Part shown: in pieces, positions 62,937-64,000 of the stretch | Layout of the letters: each line of letters opens with the position of its first letter | Position numbering within the stretch: the first letter of the stretch is position 1 | Source: Henricia sp. BOLD:AAB3569 | Lineage: Eukaryota; Echinodermata; Asteroidea; Spinulosida; Echinasteridae | Direction of reading: 5' to 3' | DNA length: 64,000 nucleotides | NCBI GenBank assembly: GCA_037783545.1 | Contig: JBBELK010000378.1 | Coordinates: 175,250-239,249, forward strand | Notes under the pieces: model-generated | What the model was told of the DNA's origin: nothing | Seen by the model: the letters and a program-made list of their open reading frames with translations, nothing else | Databases searched by the model: none | Made by a program: the position numbers and the translations under genes

Positions 62937-64000
62937 CTTTCGGTGCCATTTCCCGCGAAAGTCTGTTCAATTTTTATGCCAATGGCGTCAAAATAGAGAG
63001 TTAGGCAATGCAAATTTGAAGTTCGTAGGAACATTTTTCGACTCCAATTGCCGACGTTTGGACCACACTTTGACCAAATTGCTCGAGCCAGACTGCCGGT
63101 GCGTTAACGACTGTCCGAATGACTGAGCATGCGCACAACTCAGGATTACCCCAAAGAGTGTGTACAGACAGCCACGGTTTTGCGTGAGAGCAGTCAGGAA
63201 GCCTCAACCCAGTTTTTCTAAACTTTTGAAATTTCCCTGCCATTTCCCGTCGAAAGTCTGTCAATTTTTTATGACAAGTGCGCATTATAGGAGAGTTTTA
63301 GGGCATTCAAATTTGAAGTTCGTCCGGAACATTTTCGACCTCCAAATTTGCCGAACGTGGGGACCACACATTGACCTAATTGCCGAGCCAACTGCGGTGG
63401 CGTTAATGACAAGTCCGATGACTAGCATGCGCACAACTCAGGAGTAACCCCAAAGAGGTGGTACAGAACTGAAGCCTCATACCCAGTTTTTTTTTCTAAA
63501 CTTTGAAATTTCTCTGCCATTTCCCCGGCGAAAGTCTGTCATTTTTTAGACAAGGCGCAATATAGAGAGTTTAGGTGCATGCAAAATTTAAGTTCGCGGA
63601 ACATTTTTCGACCTCCAAATTTTCGACGTTTTACCACACTTTGAACCAAATTGCCGAGCCAACTGCGGTGCGTTAACGACCAGTCCGAATGACTGAGCAT
63701 GCGCACAACTCCGGAGTAACCCAAGAGGGTTTACAGACAGCCACGGTTTGCGTGAGAGCAGTCAGGAGCCTCAACCAGTTTTCCTAAACTTTGAATTTCT
63801 CCTGCCATTCCGGCGAAAGTCTGTCAATTTTTTTATGACAAGTGCGCAAATATAGAGAGTTAGGGCATGCAAAATTTGAAGTTCGTCGGAACATTTTTCG
63901 AACCTCCACATTTGCCCGACGTTTGGGACCCGAACTTTGACCAAATTGCGAGCCAAACTGCTGATGCGTTAACGACATTTCCGAATGACTGAGCATGCGC

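Larger units (their letters stand above)
9195..64000. repeat. Giant palindrome centred near 36,598
   Basis: The two arms (about 9,195-36,558 and 36,641-64,000, each about 27.4 kb) are reverse complements in monomer order, insertion content and private substitutions. The sum of mirrored coordinates stays near 73,195 (35,842+37,353=73,195; 34,580+38,604=73,184; 24,068+49,107=73,175; 9,730+63,471=73,201), so no monomer is gained or lost over the whole length checked. The true arm length is unknown because the right arm runs off the window. Confidence 0.93.
37353..64000 (-). repeat. 297-bp satellite array, inverted right arm
   Basis: About 90 monomers run in minus orientation. Their order mirrors the left arm back to about position 9,200. 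Examples: RD units near 49,208 and 51,573 (left 23,958 and 21,581), RY units near 53,645, 55,422, 57,203 and 58,988 (left 19,503, 17,721, 15,939 and 14,157), and 272-bp deletion units near 61,400, 62,878 and 63,470 (left 11,761, 10,299 and 9,730). Indels occur throughout and become very dense after about 61 kb. No gene, promoter or other element is visible within it. If the mirror is artefactual, this arm is a second reading of 9.2-35.8 kb. Confidence 0.95.

Noticed and set aside
29126..64000. Old, degenerate satellite with many pseudogene-like frameshifts
   Set aside because: The changes are mostly single-base indels that are not shared between mirrored copies, while real substitutions are shared. 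That is the pattern of sequencing error, not age.

Overview
This window is eukaryotic satellite DNA. I find no supportable protein-coding gene, RNA gene, CRISPR array or bacterial-type operon. About 98% of it is one tandem repeat with a 297-bp monomer (about 46% GC, 16 CpG per unit, one GTTAAC per unit). The species cannot be identified from the sequence. CpG is at its expected frequency (69 C, 69 G and 16 CpG in the 297-bp unit at 1-297), so there is no vertebrate-style CpG decay in the repeat; this suits an invertebrate or a recently homogenised array, but only weakly.

Layout. (1) 1-29,125: clean head-to-tail satellite in + orientation with almost no indels. It has a layered higher-order structure: a recurring core order of marked monomers, a 5.5-kb internal tandem duplication (2,080-13,467) carrying 272-bp deletion monomers, a 12-monomer (3,564-bp) higher-order repeat (13,171-20,298), an 8-monomer repeat (20,002-24,754), then a more mixed zone with a 285-bp deletion monomer (24,755 onward). 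(2) 29,126-35,842: the same satellite, but full of single-base insertions and deletions. (3) 35,843-36,546: a 0.7-kb non-satellite insertion that interrupts one monomer and removes only 4 bp of it. It carries a ~67-bp minisatellite and, close to its far end, a 10-bp-stem hairpin. (4) 36,559-36,640: an 82-bp unpaired satellite fragment at the turning point. (5) 36,641-64,000: the reverse complement of everything to the left, running back to about position 9,200, with frequent indels and worst near the window end.

The dominant fact is this mirror. Positions p and about 73,195-p match, monomer by monomer, over at least 27 kb per arm, including rare private variants. Single-base indels are not shared between arms. 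The left arm up to 29.1 kb looks polished, whereas everything after it looks like raw long-read sequence. The simplest reading is a contig extended by one fold-back (strand-switched) long read, so the right arm is probably the same locus read twice. A real, very young giant palindrome is the alternative. The turn contains satellite with an AAGTG microhomology, not obvious adapter sequence, so the strand switch may have happened in the DNA molecule (in the cell or during library preparation).

Long open frames in the window, up to 3,335 codons, arise because 297 is divisible by 3 and one frame of the monomer lacks stops. They are not credible genes.
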